Part shown: positions 34,040 to 42,499 of the stretch, piece after piece
Position numbering within the stretch: position 1 is the stretch's first letter
Layout of the letters: the number at the start of each line of letters is the position of its first letter
Source of the DNA: Mesorhizobium sp. B2-7-1
GTDB lineage: Bacteria > Pseudomonadota > Alphaproteobacteria > Rhizobiales > Rhizobiaceae
DNA: 64,000 nt
Reading direction: 5' to 3'
Assembly (NCBI RefSeq): GCF_006440735.1
Contig: NZ_VFUA01000025.1
Location: 1-64,000 of the forward strand
The notes under the pieces: generated by a model
The model's database searches: none
Told to the model about the DNA's origin: nothing
The model's input: only the letters and a program-made list of their open reading frames with translations
Translations under genes and position numbers: made by a program

Positions 34040-34069
34040 TGGACAAAGGGAACGCATTTTTTGTATAAA
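34040..34069 (+). promoter_or_regulatory. Candidate leaderless promoter of the AraC regulator gene
   Basis: TGGACA at 34040-34045 and TATAAA at 34064-34069, 18 bases apart, resemble a sigma-70 promoter. The AraC ATG at 34076 begins six bases after the -10 box, about where transcription would start, and there is no Shine-Dalgarno sequence. This suggests a leaderless or near-leaderless mRNA. Confidence 0.5.
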
Positions 34070-34075
34070 ACGCGC

Positions 34076-34930
34076 ATGCAAAAAAGGACGTCCGTAATTG
34101 AGAGTTTCCACTATGTGCCAGCCCCGGCCTGGACCCGCGCCGCGTTCAGCGTGCTGCGCGCCGGAAAAGTCGCCGCCGGGTCGGATTACCGGATAGAACG
34201 CGCCATCTATCCCGGACAGGACATCCTCTATTGCCTTGCCGGTGCCGGCTATGTCGAAACGCTTGGGCAAAGGATCGACGTCGGCCCTGGTCAACTGGTC
34301 TGGATGGCGAACGAGGCGCCTCATGTCCATTCCGCCGATCCCCGGGATCCGTGGACAGTGCTTTGGTTCAGGCTGGACGGGCCTGAGCCCGCCATCCTGC
34401 GGCGCAAGCTGTTCGGAGAGGACGCGCCGCGCGCCACCTTCGCCGAGGGAACGGCTCCAGTCCCGTGGTTCGAGCGCCTGTTTGCCGCGTTGCGCCGCCG
34501 CGACGCCAGCCTCGATCTGCGCCTTTCGCATCTGGTTGCCGAATTCCTGCTCCTGATCGATCGCGCATTGGCGGGGCCCGACAGCGACGACCTGCCGAAA
34601 CCGCTCGCTTCCGGGATCGAAGCGATGCGCGGGGCGCTCGGTTTTGCATGGAACGCGTCGGCCCTGTCAGCCGCCACCGGGCTCGGGCCGTCGCAGACCC
34701 GGCGGATGTTTCAGCGCTATCTTCGCACTAGCCCGCATCAGTGGCTGATGCGCGAGCGGTTGATGCACGCGCAGTCGCTGCTGGTGCAGGACGACCAGCC
34801 GATCGCCGAGATTGCCGAGACATGCGGCTTTTGCGACGTCTATCATTTCGGCCGCGAATTCAAGCGATCCATCGGCATTTCGCCTTCGGCCTGGCGGCGC
34901 AGCGAACTGGGCGTTGCGTCGAAGCGCTGA
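34076..34930 (+). CDS. AraC-family transcriptional regulator
   Basis: A 284-residue regulator. The N-terminal half is a cupin-like ligand-sensing domain (YPGQDILYCLAGAGYVETLGQR, LVWMANEAPHVHSADP), and the C-terminal AraC domain (about 185-280) has two HTHs: LSAATGLGPSQTRRMFQRYL and IAEIAETCGFCDVYHFGREFKRSIG. It is divergent from the dioxygenase gene and very likely activates the whole seven-gene operon in response to its substrate. I chose the ATG at 34076; a TTG at 34061 would overlap the promoter-like -10 box. The 130 bases after its stop hold nothing clear before the riboswitch. Confidence 0.92.
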   Translation: MQKRTSVIESFHYVPAPAWTRAAFSVLRAGKVAAGSDYRIERAIYPGQDILYCLAGAGYVETLGQRIDVGPGQLVWMANEAPHVHSADPRDPWTVLWFRLDGPEPAILRRKLFGEDAPRATFAEGTAPVPWFERLFAALRRRDASLDLRLSHLVAEFLLLIDRALAGPDSDDLPKPLASGIEAMRGALGFAWNASALSAATGLGPSQTRRMFQRYLRTSPHQWLMRERLMHAQSLLVQDDQPIAEIAETCGFCDVYHFGREFKRSIGISPSAWRRSELGVASKR

Positions 34931-35060
34931 GCAGATTCCGCGAAGCTGCCGCAAGGCTTTCCAGCAAGAATCTACCTCGGTGCGGGGAACCGGTTGAAGC
35001 AGGCAAGGAGGCTACCCGTTGACGAAGCGCGGCGCTGGTCCTAGAAGGTCTGCAGACTCC

Positions 35061-35113
35061 CGTGGTGATTTGGCCGGTCGGCTTGCAGCCACGTTAAACA
35101 ACTCGCTAAAGGG
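35061..35113 (+). ncRNA. SAM-II riboswitch (metA motif) upstream of metX
   Basis: The 53-base element matches the SAM-II consensus closely. Stem P1 pairs CGTGG with CCACG, the conserved loop bases GTGATTTGG and CTTGCAGCC are present, and the pseudoknot pairs TTTGGC with GCTAAA at the 3' end. SAM-II RNAs bind S-adenosylmethionine and shut down methionine synthesis genes in alphaproteobacteria. It lies 112 bases before the metX start, and a terminator hairpin follows within 20 bases. Confidence 0.93.
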
Positions 35114-35128
35114 CCGTTTGCAACCTGT

Positions 35129-35160
35129 AACCGGCTTTGCGACGGCAATGCCGGTTTTTT
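35129..35160 (+). terminator. Riboswitch-linked intrinsic terminator in the metX leader
   Basis: A hairpin AACCGGC...GCCGGTT, with an inner TTGC/GCAA stem, ends in a run of six T (35155-35160) before any gene starts. An alternative pairing of GCCGTTTGCAA (35114-35124) with TTGCGACGGC (35137-35146) could act as an antiterminator. With SAM bound, the terminator should form and stop transcription ahead of metX. Confidence 0.82.
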
Positions 35161-35224
35161 GTTGTCCGCTGCCGGCCGGACACCGCATCGGACGAGACCG
35201 ATGCGGCACAGGATGAGGACGGAC

Positions 35225-36394
35225 ATGGCCGCTCAGCGCGCTGCAAGAACCAAGGACGAGGTCGACCATCCGTCGAGCCCGGTGCTGCAGTTCGGCCCGG
35301 ACAAGCCGCTGAAGCTCGATGCCGGCACTATCCTTTCGCCTTTCCAGATCGCCTACCAGACCTACGGCACGCTCAACGACGCGCGCTCCAACGCCATCCT
35401 CGTCTGTCACGCGCTGACTGGCGACCAGCACGTCGCCAACACCAACCCGGTGACCGGCAAGCCGGGCTGGTGGGAGGTGCTGATCGGCCCCGGCAAGATC
35501 ATCGACACCAACCGATTCTTCGTCATCTGCTCCAACGTCGTCGGCGGCTGCCTCGGCTCGACCGGCCCGGCCTCGACCAATCCGGCGACCGGCAAGCCAT
35601 ACGGCCTCGACCTGCCGATCATCACCATCCGCGACATGGTGCGCGCGCAGGCGATGCTCATCGATCATTTCGGCATCGAAAAGCTGTTTTGCGTGCTTGG
35701 CGGCTCGATGGGCGGCATGCAGGTGCTGGAATGGGCCGCAAGCTACCCGGGGCGCGTGTTCTGCGCCCTGCCGATCGCCACCGGCGCCCGCCATTCCTCG
35801 CAGAACATCGCCTTCCACGAAGTCGGCCGACAGGCCGTCATGGCCGATCCGGACTGGCATGGCGGCAAATATCTCGATTTCGGCAAGCGCCCGGAAAAGG
35901 GGCTCGCCGTCGCGCGCATGGCCGCCCACATCACCTACCTTTCGGAAGCAGCGCTCCACCGCAAGTTCGGCCGCAACCTGCAGGACCGCGAGGCGCTGAC
36001 CTTCGGCTTCGACGCCGATTTCCAGATCGAGAGCTATCTGCGCCACCAGGGCATGACCTTCGTCGACCGCTTCGACGCCAACTCCTACCTTTATCTGACC
36101 CGCGCCATGGACTATTTCGACCTTGCGGCCGATCACGGCGGACGCCTGGCCGACGCTTTCGCCGGCACCAAGACGCGCTTTTGCCTGGTCTCCTTCACCA
36201 GCGACTGGCTGTTCCCGACGGAGGAGAGCCGTTCGATCGTGCATGCCCTGAACGCCGCGGGCGCTTCCGTCTCCTTCGTCGAGATCGAGACCGACCGCGG
36301 CCACGACGCCTTCCTGCTCGACGAGCCGGAGCTGTTCGCGGCCATCAACGGCTTCATCGCGTCGGCCGCCCGCGCCAGGGGGCTCAGCGCATGA
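35225..36394 (+). CDS. metX: homoserine O-acetyltransferase (or O-succinyltransferase of the MetX fold)
   Basis: A 389-residue alpha/beta-hydrolase-fold acyltransferase that activates homoserine for methionine synthesis. The nucleophile is S161 in GGSMGGMQ, with the Asp in [11 protein letters not shown] and the His in ETDRGHDAF. The substrate-binding blocks CHALTGDQH and [13 protein letters not shown] are present. I chose the ATG at 35225, with GAGGAC six bases upstream; Met codons at 35201 and 35213 are alternatives. It is controlled by the SAM-II riboswitch and terminator in its leader and is followed by metW. Acetyl versus succinyl donor cannot be decided by eye. Confidence 0.94.
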   Translation: MAAQRAARTKDEVDHPSSPVLQFGPDKPLKLDAGTILSPFQIAYQTYGTLNDARSNAILVCHALTGDQHVANTNPVTGKPGWWEVLIGPGKIIDTNRFFVICSNVVGGCLGSTGPASTNPATGKPYGLDLPIITIRDMVRAQAMLIDHFGIEKLFCVLGGSMGGMQVLEWAASYPGRVFCALPIATGARHSSQNIAFHEVGRQAVMADPDWHGGKYLDFGKRPEKGLAVARMAAHITYLSEAALHRKFGRNLQDREALTFGFDADFQIESYLRHQGMTFVDRFDANSYLYLTRAMDYFDLAADHGGRLADAFAGTKTRFCLVSFTSDWLFPTEESRSIVHALNAAGASVSFVEIETDRGHDAFLLDEPELFAAINGFIASAARARGLSA

Positions 36395-36452
36395 CCCCGA
36401 AACGCAGCGGGCCTTTCGGACGGGGATCATGCGCCACGCAGGAGGCGAAGCC

Positions 36453-37067
36453 ATGACCGTCAATCGCGCCCAGCGTGTCGACCTCGACGTCGTCACCGAC
36501 CTGATCCCGGCCAATTCGCGCGTCCTCGACGTCGGCTCGGGCGACGGCGTGCTTCTGGAACTCCTGCAGGAGACCAAGCAGGTCGACGGCCGCGGTCTGG
36601 AACTGTCGCAGCGCGGCGTCAACGAATGCGTGGCGCGCGGGCTATCGGTTATCCAGGGCGACGCCGACACGGATCTGAAATTCTACGCCGACAAGGGCTT
36701 CGACTTCGTCGTGCTGTCGCAGACGCTGCAGGCGACCCGCAACCCGAAGATCGTGCTCGACGAGCTGCTCAGGATCGGCAACCGCGCCATCGTCTCCTTC
36801 CCCAATTTCGGCCATTGGCGCGTGCGCTTTTCACTGCTGGTCAAGGGCAGGATGCCGGTCACCAAGGACCTGCCTTATTCCTGGTACGACACGCCCAACA
36901 TCCACTTCTGCACCATCCGCGACTTCGTCAACCTGTGCGAGGAGCTCGGCGCGACCGTCGAGAAAGCGACCGCGCTCGACGCCAACGGCCAGAAGATCGG
37001 CCTGTCTATGCCCTGGTGGTTCTGGAACTTCTTCGGCCAGCAGGCGGTGTTTTTGCTGAGGCGCTGA
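36453..37067 (+). CDS. metW: Methionine biosynthesis protein MetW
   Basis: A 204-residue protein with a SAM-methyltransferase-like fold: VDLDVVTDLIPANSRVLDVGSGDGVLLELL at the N-terminus, IQGDADTDL, and the family-specific FPNFGHWRVR and LPYSWYDTPNIHFCTIRDF. MetW is needed for full activity of MetX and is encoded next to it across proteobacteria. The ATG at 36453 has GGAGG five bases upstream. It lies 58 bases after metX and is in the same SAM-II-controlled transcript. The upstream Met at 36429 has no ribosome site. Confidence 0.95.
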   Translation: MTVNRAQRVDLDVVTDLIPANSRVLDVGSGDGVLLELLQETKQVDGRGLELSQRGVNECVARGLSVIQGDADTDLKFYADKGFDFVVLSQTLQATRNPKIVLDELLRIGNRAIVSFPNFGHWRVRFSLLVKGRMPVTKDLPYSWYDTPNIHFCTIRDFVNLCEELGATVEKATALDANGQKIGLSMPWWFWNFFGQQAVFLLRR

Positions 37068-37329
37068 TGCCGCGGAGGCCGAGTTCCACAAGCGTATGGT
37101 TCTTGCCGCTGTCCTCTGGCCGGCGGCCCGTCACGCCGGCCGGAACGCCGATGTGTTGCCATCAAACCGCAATGTTGCAGAAAAGCCACCAATTTCGGCA
37201 TTTCTGGGCCGGCATGGCGTGACACAAGCGGGGCTTTTTTGTAGCGTTTGCCGCAAATCAGAGGTGGGAACGAAGATCGCCATCGGACCCATCCGACAAA
37301 CACCAGATCCGACCGGCGGTGGCAGCCCG

Positions 37330-38259
37330 ATGTCGAACCAGGACGTTCCGCTGATCTCAGTGATCACGCCGACCCACAACCGGCGTAGCCAGGTCGTGCG
37401 CGCGGTGGAAAGCGTTCTGGCGCAGACACTTACCCACTTCGAGCATATCGTGGTCGACGACGGTTCGACCGACGGCACGGCTGCCGCGCTGGCCGAAATT
37501 CGCGACCCGAGGCTGATTTACGTCGGCGCCAAATGGCGCGGCGCCAATGCTGCGCGCAATGCGGGCATCGAGCGCGCGCGGGCGCCGGTCGTGACGTTTC
37601 TTGATTCGGACGATGTCTATCTGCCGGACCGGCTGGAGCGGACGCTGGCGCGCTTCGACGAGAAGCCTTCGCTCGAAGTGCTGATCAGTTCCTTCCTGTC
37701 GCTGAAGGGCGGCCGCAGCACCAAATGCATCAATCGCGAAGCCTTCCTCGACAAGGGCACACTGCAGCGCGCCCTGGTCTCGCAGACCATCTTCATTGCC
37801 GGCTCGGCAATCACGGCGAGGCTCGAGTCGTTGCTCGCGATCGGCGGCTACGACAGCGACGTGACGCGCATGCAGGACCGCGAACTGCTGCTGCGCTTTG
37901 CCCAACGCAGCGGCGCCTTGCTGTCCGAGGACATCGACTGGAAGAAATACAATTCGGAGAATTCGATCTCCGGCCGCCGCGACGGCTATGTCGAGGCCTA
38001 CGCCAATCTGATCGACAAGCATCCTTATATCGCCGACCGCTATCCCGACGTTCCGCCTTACATGATCGCGCGGCAGATCATCGCCGATATCCTCAAGGGC
38101 AGGTTGCCGCAGGCATTTTCGGGCTACCACGCCAACCGGTCGTCCAAGTCGCTCGGCTACTCGCCGGCCGAACTCTTGCGCGGCTATGTCGTCGGCCGCC
38201 GCTGGCGCCGCGACTGCTACGACGAGTTCCGCGCCAAATACGGCGCCCGGGCGGTCTGA
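37330..38259 (+). CDS. Family 2 glycosyltransferase
   Basis: A 309-residue GT-A fold enzyme. The N-terminal nucleotide-sugar region reads PLISVITPTHNRRSQVVRAV, with VVDDGSTDGTAA and a DxD-like LDSDD near residue 100. The C-terminal third is not obviously membrane-spanning, so it probably works at the cytoplasmic face on a surface polysaccharide or glycolipid. It has no glycan gene cluster around it. The 262 bases before it, after metW, hold only a weak GGGGCTTTTTT run (37229-37239) that could end the met transcript. Donor and acceptor unknown. Confidence 0.9.
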   Translation: MSNQDVPLISVITPTHNRRSQVVRAVESVLAQTLTHFEHIVVDDGSTDGTAAALAEIRDPRLIYVGAKWRGANAARNAGIERARAPVVTFLDSDDVYLPDRLERTLARFDEKPSLEVLISSFLSLKGGRSTKCINREAFLDKGTLQRALVSQTIFIAGSAITARLESLLAIGGYDSDVTRMQDRELLLRFAQRSGALLSEDIDWKKYNSENSISGRRDGYVEAYANLIDKHPYIADRYPDVPPYMIARQIIADILKGRLPQAFSGYHANRSSKSLGYSPAELLRGYVVGRRWRRDCYDEFRAKYGARAV

Positions 38260-38318
38260 TCGTTTCGTGAGGCGATCGTGGACAGAAGGCCGCCCGCGCT
38301 TTTCCTGAAATTATCTTA

Positions 38319-38422
38319 ATGCATGTCGCCCAGAAGTGCGCAGCGGTTCTGGGACAACGACATGCATCAAAACAAAGGCTTAAAGCGCGTCGCCTGAATC
38401 CGTTTCAGCGCGACGCGCTTTA
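38319..38422 (+). repeat. Composite palindromic repeat (families A+B), copy A3
   Basis: About 104 bp: family A palindrome (ATGCATGTCG ... CGACATGCAT) followed by the B palindrome (TAAAGCGCGTCGC ... GCGACGCGCTTTA). It is the inverted counterpart of the copy at 5980-6084. It lies between convergent genes, and its right edge TTA (38420-38422) is the TAA stop of the minus-strand ABC transporter gene. Confidence 0.9.
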
Positions 38423-40261
38423 GGCTTCCGTTGATTCCTTCTTGCGGCGCGCCGCCGGAGGCGGCGGCTCGATCGCCCCTGCCCGAACGCGCGCGGGTTT
38501 CAGTGCCTGGGCCCCGGAATCCTTCACGATGTTCAGCGAGCGCGGGAAGAACTGGTTGTTGTGCTGACCGCGCCCGATATTGATGATCGCGGTTTCGGGC
38601 AGGCGTTTCTGCAGCATGGCCAGCACGCGCCTTAGGGACGGCCCGTCGAACGCGTCGAGCGCTTCGTCGATGATCACCCATTTCGGCTTGCGCAGGGCGA
38701 GCCTGGCGAAAGCCAGCGCCCGTTGTTCGTCATCGCCGAGCTCGCGTTCCCAGCGCCCGGGATGGTCGAGGGCGGCTGCCAGCCGGTCGAGGCCGACCTC
38801 GGCGAGCACCGCCTCGATCTCGGCATCGCTGGCCGGAGCCTCGCCATTCGGATGGTCGAGAACCTCGCGCAACGTGCCGGCCGGGAAATAGGGCACGCGC
38901 GGCACGAAGATGGGGGTCTCGCCGGCCGGCAGGCCGATCCGGCCGCTCCCCCATGGCCACAGGCCGGCAATGGCGCGGAAGAACAATGTCTTGCCCGCGC
39001 CCGGCTCGCCGGTGATCATGACGCGCTCGCCGGAGTGGATTTCGACATCGGTCTGGGCAAGCTTGGTGCAGCCTTCCGGCGAAGACACCTGAAGTTTGTC
39101 GAAGGTCAGGCTGCCATTGGCGTTCTCTCCGAATTGGATGCGTTTTTCCGTGTCGTGCAGCGCATCGGTCTCGGTGAGCGCTATGCGGAAGTCCGCCACG
39201 CGCATCAGGGTCGCGCGCCAGTCGGCGATGCTGCCGATGTTGTTGATGAACCAGCGCAGCGACGAATGGACCTGGTTGAAGGCGCCGACCGCCATCATCA
39301 GCCCGCCGAACGAGATGTCGCCCGAGAAATAGACCGGCGAAGCCACCAGGATGGGCGCTACCACCGTTATCCAGCCATAGGTGTCGGTCACCCAGGACAG
39401 GTTGATCTGCGCGGTGAAGATGCGCCGCATGGCGCCCAGCACCGTGCCAAGATCGATTTCGAGCCGCCGCTTGGCATCGGGCTCGCCGTGATAGAGCGCG
39501 ATCGCGTCGACATTCTCGTTGATCCGCACCATGGAGGAGCGCAGCTCGGCTTCGCGGGTGTAGCGCTCGCTGTTGAGGCTGATCAGCGGACGTCCGACCA
39601 GCCAGCTCAGCCAGGAGGCGATGCCGGCATAGATGAACGCGGCCCAGACCATGTAGCCCGGTATCGCCAGCGAATAGCCGCCGACGTGGAACACGAAGCC
39701 GGAAGACAGCTCCCACAGCACGCCGATGAAGGAGACAAGCAGGATGAAGGACTGCAGCAGGCCGACTCCGAGATCCGTCGACAGGTCCGACAGGTGAGCC
39801 GCATCCTGCTGCATGCGCTGGTCGGGATTGACGCCGATGGCGCCCGCATTGGCCAGCCGGAAGGCACGCGCCGGGCGCATCCATTGATCGATCAGGTCAA
39901 GCGTCAACGCCTCGCGCAGCCGCAAGCGGATCATCTGATTGAGCCAGGTCTGGCCGATATTGAGCACCAGAAGCCCGCCGGCGATCATCGCGAAGACCAC
40001 AAGCTGGTGCAGGAAATCAGCCATGTCGCGCCGCGCCAGCGCATCGTAGAAAGGCTGGTTCCAGCGGTTGAGCAGGACCTGTCCGATCGAGGTTGCGATG
40101 ATGACCGCGACGATGCCGATAGAGACCCAGGCAAGCTGCCTGCGCACCGGCGAGGATTTCAGCCCCTGCTTGATCGTCGCCACCTGGTCGGCGAGGCTGC
40201 TCGCCTCGACCGAGACGGCGGCCTTTTTTGGGCCAGGCTTTTTATCGGTCTGGTTGTCCAT
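38420..40261 (-). CDS. SbmA/BacA-like ABC transporter with fused ATPase (YddA/BclA type)
   Basis: A 613-residue protein. A cytoplasmic N-terminus of about 45 residues leads into an SbmA/BacA-like membrane domain with six helices (family block NRWNQPFYDALARRDMADF), and then an ABC ATPase (about 390-590). Walker A is GEPGAGKT and Walker B is WVIIDEAL. The signature position reads LGDDEQRALAFAR rather than LSGGQ, as in the ABCD/YddA group. In rhizobia BacA and BclA import antimicrobial or plant NCR peptides, and related ExsE-like proteins transport very-long-chain fatty acids. No accessory gene is nearby. Its stop codon lies in repeat A3. Confidence 0.88.
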   Translation of the reverse strand: MDNQTDKKPGPKKAAVSVEASSLADQVATIKQGLKSSPVRRQLAWVSIGIVAVIIATSIGQVLLNRWNQPFYDALARRDMADFLHQLVVFAMIAGGLLVLNIGQTWLNQMIRLRLREALTLDLIDQWMRPARAFRLANAGAIGVNPDQRMQQDAAHLSDLSTDLGVGLLQSFILLVSFIGVLWELSSGFVFHVGGYSLAIPGYMVWAAFIYAGIASWLSWLVGRPLISLNSERYTREAELRSSMVRINENVDAIALYHGEPDAKRRLEIDLGTVLGAMRRIFTAQINLSWVTDTYGWITVVAPILVASPVYFSGDISFGGLMMAVGAFNQVHSSLRWFINNIGSIADWRATLMRVADFRIALTETDALHDTEKRIQFGENANGSLTFDKLQVSSPEGCTKLAQTDVEIHSGERVMITGEPGAGKTLFFRAIAGLWPWGSGRIGLPAGETPIFVPRVPYFPAGTLREVLDHPNGEAPASDAEIEAVLAEVGLDRLAAALDHPGRWERELGDDEQRALAFARLALRKPKWVIIDEALDAFDGPSLRRVLAMLQKRLPETAIINIGRGQHNNQFFPRSLNIVKDSGAQALKPARVRAGAIEPPPPAARRKKESTEA

Positions 40262-40389
40262 GAAGGATATTCCTGGTTTCCGCAGCGGTCACGAACGCCG
40301 CGCTGGTCGCGCTTGCCTTAGATCACGCTTGCCTCAGATAGGGTGACGATCGCCGAGCGATGCAAGGCGCGGTAGCGATCACGAACGCG

Positions 40390-41145
40390 TCACTTGGCAG
40401 GGCGCGCATGCCGGCCAAGCCGCGTCGCGCCCTGTGGCGAGAAGACCGGCACGAAGACACGGCGCGAGGCGCGCTGCGCGACCGGCACGCCCTGATAGAG
40501 CCGCTTCTGCGCCTCGACGACGATGACGCCGGAAAAGATCGGCCAGAACCGCCGGCCGGCCTTCTCCAGCACGTTGTGGAAGCGCATCATGAAACGCCGT
40601 GGCGATGGCGGGAAGAACAGCGCGTCGCTCCACGTCGCCGGGGTGAAATTCGCCTCGCGCAGCAACTCGGTCAGCTGGCCGCGCGAGAACGGCCGGCCAT
40701 TGCCGAAGGGCGTGTGCTCGAACCGCGCCCAGACGCCGCGCCGGTTGGGCACGACGATGACGACCCTGCCCGCCGGCGACAGCACGCGCCAGATCTCGTT
40801 CAGCGTCTCGCGCGGGTTTTCGGCATGTTCGAGCGAGTGCACCAAAAGCACGCGGTCGATGCAGGAATCGACCAGCGGCAGCTCCTCGTCGAACACCAGC
40901 GCCGTCGCGGTCGGCCCGGCCGCCGGCCACACCACCGCGCCCTGCGTCGCCGGCATGAAGGCAAAGACCCGCTCGGCATCGGTGCCGAAGCGTTCCAGCC
41001 ATGGCAGCGTGTAGCCGAGGCCGACCAGCCGTTCGTTGGGAACGGTTGCCCATATGGACGACAGCGCCATGGTGATCGAACGCTCGGCAAGGCGCCCGAG
41101 CGTGGTCGAGTAGAAGGAACGCAGGTCGACGATATCCGAATGCAT
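40390..41145 (-). CDS. SAM-dependent methyltransferase (type 11-like)
   Basis: A 251-residue class I methyltransferase-like protein. The N-terminal cofactor loop is divergent (LVGLGYTLPWLERFG). The acidic loop and later motifs are clear: VDSCIDRVLLVHSLEHAENPRETLNEIWRVLSPAGRVVIVVPNRRGVWAR. In many rhizobia such a gene is divergent from gloB, as here. The Met at 41145 gives a natural start (MHSDIVDLRSFY); a longer frame runs through short degenerate tandem repeats at 41176-41222. Substrate unknown. Confidence 0.85.
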   Translation of the reverse strand: MHSDIVDLRSFYSTTLGRLAERSITMALSSIWATVPNERLVGLGYTLPWLERFGTDAERVFAFMPATQGAVVWPAAGPTATALVFDEELPLVDSCIDRVLLVHSLEHAENPRETLNEIWRVLSPAGRVVIVVPNRRGVWARFEHTPFGNGRPFSRGQLTELLREANFTPATWSDALFFPPSPRRFMMRFHNVLEKAGRRFWPIFSGVIVVEAQKRLYQGVPVAQRASRRVFVPVFSPQGATRLGRHARPAK

Positions 41146-41279
41146 GCGCGGGACGGTAGCCGCGACGGGGCCCAAGTTCAACAAAGGCGGAAAGTTCGAC
41201 AAAGGCGCCAGGTCCGACAAACCAGGATGACATCGGCGGTCGGCCGCCCTATGTCTGCGACGACGAATGGAGACATGCG

Positions 41280-42047
41280 ATGCCGGTCGAAATCGAGCAG
41301 TTCATGTGCCGCACCGACAATTTCGGCGTGCTGGTCCATGATCCCAAAAGCGGGCAGACGGCGATCATCGACGCGCCGGAAGAGGCGCCGATCCTGGCGG
41401 CGGTCAAGCGCACCGGCTGGACGCCGACATTGATCCTCACCACGCACCACCATGCCGACCATGTCGAAGCCAATCTGGCGCTGAAGGAACGCTTCAAGTT
41501 GCGCATCCTCGGCCCGGAAGCCGAGAAGGCGAAGATCCCCGGCATCGATGAGACGGTGAAACAGGGCTCGGTCGTGCGCCTTGGCGAGGAAAGGATCGAG
41601 GTCATCGAGACGCCCGGCCACACCGCCGGCCACATCTCCTACCACTTGCCGGCCTCGAAGGTGGCTTTCACCGCCGACACGCTGTTTGCGCTGGGTTGCG
41701 GCCGCCTGTTCGAATGCAAGCCGCCGGTCATGTATGAATCGCTGAAGAAGCTGGCGGCGCTGCCGGCGGAAACCGCCATCTATTGCGGCCACGAATACAC
41801 TTTGGCCAATGCCCGCTTCGCGGTGACGGTCGATCCGGCCAACCCGGTTCTGAAGCAGCGCGCGGCAAGGATCGAGGCGCTGCGCGCCGACAACAAGCCG
41901 ACGCTGCCGACCACCATCGGCGAGGAATTGTCGACCAACCCGTTCCTGCGCTGGCACGACCCGGCGATCCGCAAGCATCTTGGCATGGAGAAAGCCTCGG
42001 ACGCCGAGGTGTTCGCCGAGATCCGCAAGCGCAAGGACAATTTCTGA
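41280..42047 (+). CDS. gloB: hydroxyacylglutathione hydrolase (glyoxalase II)
   Basis: A 255-residue metallo-beta-lactamase-fold enzyme that hydrolyses S-lactoylglutathione to lactate and glutathione, completing methylglyoxal detoxification. The binuclear metal motif THHHADHV is at residues 55-62, with later ligands in TPGHTAGHISY, FTADTLFALGCGRLFE and YCGHEYT. The glutathione-binding C-terminal helices end in EVFAEIRKRKD. Length and domain layout are normal. A cupin gene follows after 17 bases on the same strand. Confidence 0.95.
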   Translation: MPVEIEQFMCRTDNFGVLVHDPKSGQTAIIDAPEEAPILAAVKRTGWTPTLILTTHHHADHVEANLALKERFKLRILGPEAEKAKIPGIDETVKQGSVVRLGEERIEVIETPGHTAGHISYHLPASKVAFTADTLFALGCGRLFECKPPVMYESLKKLAALPAETAIYCGHEYTLANARFAVTVDPANPVLKQRAARIEALRADNKPTLPTTIGEELSTNPFLRWHDPAIRKHLGMEKASDAEVFAEIRKRKDNF

Positions 42048-42064
42048 TAGCATCAAGATAAAGG

Positions 42065-42499
42065 ATGCGAATGACCACCAGCGCCGCCGAGATTATCGCA
42101 ACGCTAGGCCTTCGCCCGCATCCCGAAGGTGGCTGGTACGCCGAGACCTTTCGCGACGCCGCGGGCGGCCCGCGCGGTCATTCGACCGCGATCTACTTCC
42201 TGCTCGAGCAGGGCCAACTGTCAGCCTGGCATCGGGTGAAAGACGCGGCCGAGGTCTGGCACTTTTATGCCGGCGCGCCGCTGGCGCTGTCGATGCATGG
42301 GGAAGGCGCAGGCGCGGTCATCGAGCAGGTGCTGGGCGCCACGCTTGCCGCGGGCGAACGGCCGCAGATCGTGGTGCCCCCCGGCTGGTGGCAGTCGGCG
42401 CGCAGCCTCGGCGAATGGACGCTGGTCGGCTGCACCGTGGCGCCGGGCTTCGATTTCGCCGCCTTCGAGTTGGCCGAGCCGGGCTGGCAGCCGTCCTAA
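42065..42499 (+). CDS. Cupin_5 (DUF985) family protein
   Basis: A 144-residue small beta-barrel protein of the DUF985 cupin family. The family opening LGLRPHPEGGWYAETFRD is at residues 13-30, followed by TAIYFLLEQGQLSAWHRVKDAAEVWHFYAGAPL and VVPPGWWQSARS. Members bind small ligands, and some act as epimerase-like or metabolite-repair proteins; the function here is unknown. It is 17 bases after gloB and probably cotranscribed. Its stop codon overlaps that of the convergent YhhN gene. Confidence 0.88.
   Translation: MRMTTSAAEIIATLGLRPHPEGGWYAETFRDAAGGPRGHSTAIYFLLEQGQLSAWHRVKDAAEVWHFYAGAPLALSMHGEGAGAVIEQVLGATLAAGERPQIVVPPGWWQSARSLGEWTLVGCTVAPGFDFAAFELAEPGWQPS

Noticed and set aside
41176..41222. 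Short tandem repeat (units like GTTCGACAAAGGCG) upstream of the methyltransferase gene
   Set aside because: There are fewer than three decayed units, too short and irregular for a CRISPR array or a confident regulatory array.
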